A DNA stretch of 22,663 nt from positions 1 through 22,663 of the forward strand of contig JADRCO010001092.1 of the NCBI GenBank assembly GCA_021464525.1, given 5' to 3'. A program made the position numbers and the translations under genes. Source of the stretch: Rhizophagus sp. LPA8_4_AMF (Eukaryota > Glomeromycota > Glomeromycetes > Glomerales > Glomeraceae). This document shows, in pieces, positions 21,426-22,663 of the stretch (positions within the stretch are counted from its first letter, which is position 1; each line of letters begins with the position of its first letter). The notes beneath the pieces are model-generated. The model was given only the letters and a program-made list of their open reading frames with translations. It did not search any database and was not told the origin of the DNA.

Positions 21426-21668
21426 GCCGGAACTATCAGTTTCAGCATTTTTTTTTTGATTTTTATATATAAAAATGCCAGAACTATCAGTTTCAGCATT
21501 TTTTTTTTGATTTTTATATATAAAAACGCCAGAACTATCAGTTTCAGCATTTTTTTTCGATTTTTATATATAAAATGCTGGAACTATCAGTTTGGGCATT
21601 TTTTCTCGATTTTTATATATAAAAATGTCAGAACTATCAGTTTCTGGCGTTTTTTTTTCAATTTTTAC
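21426..21668. repeat. five-copy tandem repeat, 49-51 bp unit
   Basis: Units start near 21426, 21477, 21528, 21577 and 21627, each reading gcc(a/g)gaactatcagtttc, cagcat, a T run, gatttttatatataaaa. Copies 1 and 2 are almost identical. Cagcat and atgctg-type strings at the two ends of the T/A core are inverse, so each unit can fold. A plus-strand open frame crosses the array (21396-21737), but its repeated peptide is a by-product of the repeat and not a gene. Confidence 0.85.
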
Positions 21669-21835
21669 ATATCATGTGATTTAATTACCAATAGTATTTA
21701 TGGTAATTATCAAATTAAGATATTCCTGATCTATTAAACAATGACTAATAATTGTATTGTTTCCAAATTAGAATATAATTTTTTTATCAATCTCTTTTTC
21801 AAATCTTTGATCCCTTTTTCAATTATTATTTTAAA
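21669..21835. other. upstream region of the right-edge gene
   Basis: A string tcatgtgatttaatta (21672) resembles tcacgtgatcttatta before the 51-bp array (21391), so the array is bracketed by a near-direct repeat. The last 60 bases before the ATG at 21836 are pyrimidine-rich, as fungal leaders often are. Confidence 0.4.
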
Positions 21836-22618
21836 ATGTGGTTCATAGTAGCTGTTTACAAAGAAATGAAATTATTAAATGAAGATGCAGTGGAAATGGA
21901 GTCTACAGAAACTTTTAGTGATTTGTTTTTTGAAGTTTTAGGCTATGATATATTTGATCAACCAATAGTAGTTCAATTTTACAATGAATTAACAAAAAAT
22001 TGGACCAATGTTAAATATGGTTTAAGCGCAAATTTGAATTTATGTGAAAAGTTTTAACCATGTCAAGTCAAATTTACATTGAAAAAGCAAGAAAGTTTAG
22101 AAAAAAGAAACAGACAAAATGGTATTAATAGATTAAGTAAGATAATGGAAACCAACAGAATTCCTAAACTTCCTAAAGAAAGGAATTTTGTAACACATCA
22201 TGATTTACTTTATAATGATCTGATTAAATTATTAAAAGATGAATTATTAGGGTGGTATGGGGGAAGTTATGAAAGTATTGGAAGTGGATTTATTAAAGCT
22301 TTAACTGATCTCCTATGGTATATTGATCCACATCATGAAAAATTAAATTTGCGAAGTTGTATTATTCCGGAAATCTTCTTATTACTTTCGCAATACAAAA
22401 TTAAATCATTATATAATCTTTTTTATTATACTGGGAAACATAAGAAAGAGCAACTTATGCGAGAAAATTTAAAAGATCATTTGAAAGCAATTGAACATTT
22501 TATTACTCAACCTTGGGCAGGTCAAGAGAACTGGAAACCTTTTATTTCTAATGTATTTGAACTATGTCATAATATTCGAAAATATATAAGGGGAGGGCCA
22601 GAAAACATGTGTTTATAA
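21836..22618 (+). CDS. unrecognised protein, about 244 residues, one in-frame TAA or a 48-nt intron
   Basis: From the ATG at 21836 the frame is open to a TAA at 22055-22057, then open again in the same frame to 22618. Two readings are possible. A 48-nt intron (GT at 22020-22021, AG at 22066-22067) would remove the stop in frame and give about 244 residues, but its GTTTAA donor and CAAG acceptor are weak. Otherwise the TAA is a nonsense mutation and this is a recent pseudogene. The N-terminal part is acidic (MESTETFSDLFFEVLGYDIF). The C-terminal part is well-formed protein, with basic and helical stretches, GGSYESIGSGFIKALTDLLW near the middle and HITQ-type hydrophobic helices, and ends in KYIRGGPENMCL. 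No signal peptide is seen. I do not recognise a family. Its codon use and long open frame make it the best gene candidate of the window; a transposon origin is possible given the repeats beside it. Confidence 0.5.
22020..22067 (+). other. candidate 48-nt intron removing an in-frame stop
   Basis: The segment starts with GT, ends with AG, contains the TAA at 22055-22057, and its length is a multiple of three. Splicing would join Tyr codon tat and a split Val codon to give VKFTLKK. The sites are not close to the usual GTAAGT and YAG forms. Confidence 0.3.
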
Positions 22619-22663
22619 GCCAATATATGCTCTAATCCCCTCCCCCCCTTGTGACTCCTTGTG

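Noticed and set aside
21396..21737. 113-codon plus-strand frame with repeated TISFSIFF peptide
   Set aside because: It is the translation of the 49-51 bp tandem repeat; the peptide repeats because the DNA does, and the frame drifts as unit lengths vary.

Overview
This is a very A+T-rich eukaryotic window with poly-A and poly-T tracts, one GTAAGT splice donor, many palindromic and tandem repeats, and very little intact coding sequence. There are no operons, ribosome binding sites, rRNA or recognisable tRNA genes. The base composition, the load of small non-autonomous elements and a leucine/glutamate coiled-coil remnant (ITELEAENAKLL) fit an arbuscular mycorrhizal fungus of the Rhizophagus type. 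That assignment is inference; another A+T-rich protist or fungal genome is possible.

Left two thirds (1-17178): a duplicated block occurs as copy A (from about 200, possibly from before the window, to 5727) and copy B (about 12340-17178). An older, strongly diverged relative, region C, lies between them (about 6750-10660). Each of A and C carries a small basic-protein gene on the minus strand (1016-1303 in A; a two-exon gene at 7356-8164 in C). The two proteins share an unusual C-terminus. Copy B has lost this gene by a deletion of roughly 600 bp. The 3' part of A and B holds a decayed plus-strand protein gene of about 1.7 kb (3931-5641 and 15363-17050). It is almost identical between the copies although the DNA upstream of it is only distantly similar.

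Right third (17180-21800): a patchwork of repeats. In order: a three-copy interspersed motif (17186-17746), a short unrecognised reading frame (18297-18587), a MITE-like element with 40-bp inverted ends (18798-19120), a 1.5-kb fold-back element (19139-20672), a nested hairpin (20684-20826), six copies of a 67-80 bp A+T-rich tandem repeat (20865-21300), and five copies of a 51-bp repeat with hairpin potential (21426-21668).

Right edge (21836-22618): the longest credible coding sequence, about 240 residues, interrupted once by an in-frame TAA that a 48-nt intron could remove. I do not recognise its family.

The genes do not form a recognisable pathway. The main story is a decaying, locally duplicated locus with a small lineage-type gene family, next to a cluster of non-autonomous repeats.
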